From Basidiobolus ranarum (Eukaryota; Basidiobolomycota; Basidiobolomycetes; Basidiobolales), in contig JASJQH010000199.1 of assembly GCA_040143965.1 (NCBI GenBank), positions 1 to 21,657 on the forward strand: a stretch of DNA of 21,657 nucleotides, read 5' to 3'. A model generated the notes under the pieces. That model saw only the letters and a list, made by a program, of their open reading frames with translations, ran no database searches and was not told where the DNA came from. The position numbers and the translations under genes were made by a program. Positions 19,958-21,657 of the stretch are shown here, one piece after another (within the stretch, counting starts at the first letter, position 1; each line of letters opens with the position of its first letter).

Positions 19958-21657
19958 GCTTAATATTTAGCTATTCCATATTTCACTAAGATATCACTTA
20001 CCATTGTCAATTGGAATATAATCTGAATATTCTTACTAAGTTCTGGGATAAATAGATTTTTCAAACTTGTGCCAGAAACCCCAAACTTTGCACATGTGTT
20101 CCCACAACCTTTTGTGATACGTTCTATAAGCTTGTTCTTATCTTGACAACACTATAAATAATACTTTCTCTTCCATAAATCAAAAAGTGAAAAAGATCAA
20201 CCTTATACTTCTTCAAGCCACTTCCAACAAGCTCCCAAAAATACTTTAGCAACACTATCCTCATTCCTAATTCTTCCTCCTTCTGGAAACATAACTTCCA
20301 CCATTAGTATTCATATCAACTGTTCACATATTTTAAGTATTTATGATGTTTATCATTACTAACAAAAATATTCTGGCTATAATATGAGTCAAAAAGCAAA
20401 ACAAATTCTCCTTTGTTCACTTTAACAAATGCTCCATTTAGATCAAGAAAGCATATTTCTGAAATTTCACTGATTTTTCCCCATATACTCACTATGGCAG
20501 AATTACTACTCCTACCATTTAACTCTAAATATATGTATTTGACAACTGAAGATAGTCCTTGTTTCAACTTACCTTAATTTCTTAATCAGCTTAGGAAAAC
20601 ATCCATCAAGTGGTCAGCCTGGACACGCCTTTGCATACACAAATAAATGTCTTGTGTCAATATCTTACACCATATTTGAGTGCACAATGTGACATACAAA
20701 GCTATAAAAGCTTTATCTGTCTAAGGAATTATCTTTCATATATTGACCTAACTGGTCCAAAGTACAAATGAATGTTGAATTTTACAAATAAAGCTATAGC
20801 AAGTCATAAACTTCAGTGATATTCAAGATCAACTTTCCTCACATTGTATAGCTCCCATGATGGTCCATGAGCACAGAAAATTGCACTATCTTCTCCTTCA
20901 TTGTGCTCTTAATCATTGCTCTTCTATTGATTTGAATCCATTATCCCAATGAGGAATGTGAGCTGAAATAGAGGAAAATTGGCAAACATTTCACTTGATT
21001 CTCATTTGCCACTAGAATTGCTTTACAATTGAGAGAAAGCTGATTTCCAAATATCAAAGATTATTTTGCACTCACCCAATCAATCACCCCACCAGATCAC
21101 TATATATGATTGATTAAAAAATAATTGTAAAACCTCCTCATATATTTCACTACTATCATTGCAGGATGCAATAAAATATTTTGATTTTATTCCCTACACT
21201 CTTACATGATTGAGCTGCTCTTCTAAAGAACAGTGAGCTACTCTATTAAGGGTAATATTTTTGAAATTAGCATTGCCTAAACACCAATATAGTCATATAT
21301 ATTGGGAAAATATGGGCTGTTTGTAGGAACTTTAGAAAAGTGGAGTTGTGAGTAGCTTTGTGAGATAATTATTTATTGTCCAGAAATAAAGCATTTATAC
21401 ATTTTGATGGAAATACAGAAAACTAACACTGGGGTTGTGTTCAGAACATCTGTGAGAGTAAAATGAGCTATTGTTGGGGCAATTTGGATGAGTTTGAAAT
21501 TTCCAATATGGAATTGCTAATTCTGATTTTCATCATGAACTTCCAGAAATTGTAATTTTCTCTATCAAGTTTTTCAACACCTGATTCCAATTTTCAGCTA
21601 AGTGATATTTGACTAAGTAATGTTAACTAACTTATATGTGATATATGAAATAGTTAG
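19958..21657. other. AT-rich intergenic DNA without recognisable genes
   Basis: About 1.7 kb of low-GC sequence. The only open frame of note (20316-20567, minus, 83 codons) has no motif I recognise and looks like chance. The stretch probably contains more decayed retroelement sequence, since LTR-like ends lie at both sides, but nothing further can be named. Confidence 0.45.
21250..21303 (+). repeat. Second, diverged LTR-end-like segment
   Basis: This segment aligns with 19912-19957. Both read GGTA, then TTGA(G/A)ATT, then TTGCCTA, a ten-base variable part, and AGTCATATATA. The copy at 21250 carries a few extra T/A bases near the start. Similarity is lost beyond about 55 bp. It may be the start of another old LTR of the same family. 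Confidence 0.4.

Noticed and set aside
20316-20567. 83-codon minus-strand ORF in the AT-rich right end
   Set aside because: No recognisable motif, AT-driven composition and no promoter context; it may be decayed repeat DNA.

Overview
The window is nuclear DNA of a fungus. The genes are split by short spliceosomal introns (mostly 55-76 nt, GT...AG, often with a ctaac- or ctaat-like branch site), they include a fungal-type long-chain fatty acyl-CoA synthetase and a full-length VPS13, and the end of the window holds a decayed Ty1/copia retroelement. The intron-dense VPS13 argues against Saccharomycotina. A basidiomycete or an early-diverging (Mucoromycota- or Zoopagomycota-like) lineage fits better, but I cannot name the species.

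Layout. 1-1129 (-): a secreted Lys/His/Gly/Pro-rich tandem-repeat protein whose 3' end lies outside the window. 1130-2194: divergent promoter region with a CGG-N11-CCG element and a TATA box ahead of the next gene. 2195-4231 (+): intronless FAA-type long-chain acyl-CoA synthetase, 678 aa. 4232-4620: short convergent spacer. 4621-15342 (-): VPS13, which I reconstructed as 21 exons and 3126 aa by matching splice phases; the exon sum is 9381 nt, exactly divisible by three. It carries the N-terminal chorein domain, an FFAT-like motif after an acidic tract, six VAB repeats each with its conserved Asn, an ATG2_C-like region and a C-terminal PH-like domain. 15343-16056: divergent spacer. 16057-17851 (+): class I CPD photolyase in 4 exons, 527 aa. 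17852-18462: spacer with a good TATA box. 18463-19432 (+): uncharacterised leucine-rich-repeat protein in 2 exons, 305 aa. 19433-21657: AT-rich intergenic DNA with the C-terminal end of a copia polyprotein, a polypurine tract and two related LTR-end-like segments.

Functional links. The acyl-CoA synthetase and the lipid-transfer protein VPS13 are convergent neighbours, and both act in lipid supply to membranes; whether the arrangement means anything needs comparative data. The photolyase is a separate DNA-repair function. I see no biosynthetic cluster, CRISPR array, rRNA or tRNA. The most notable items are the FFAT-like motif in a fungal VPS13, the strongly 5'-biased introns of that gene, the 40-residue higher-order repeat of the secreted protein, and the unclassified LRR protein.
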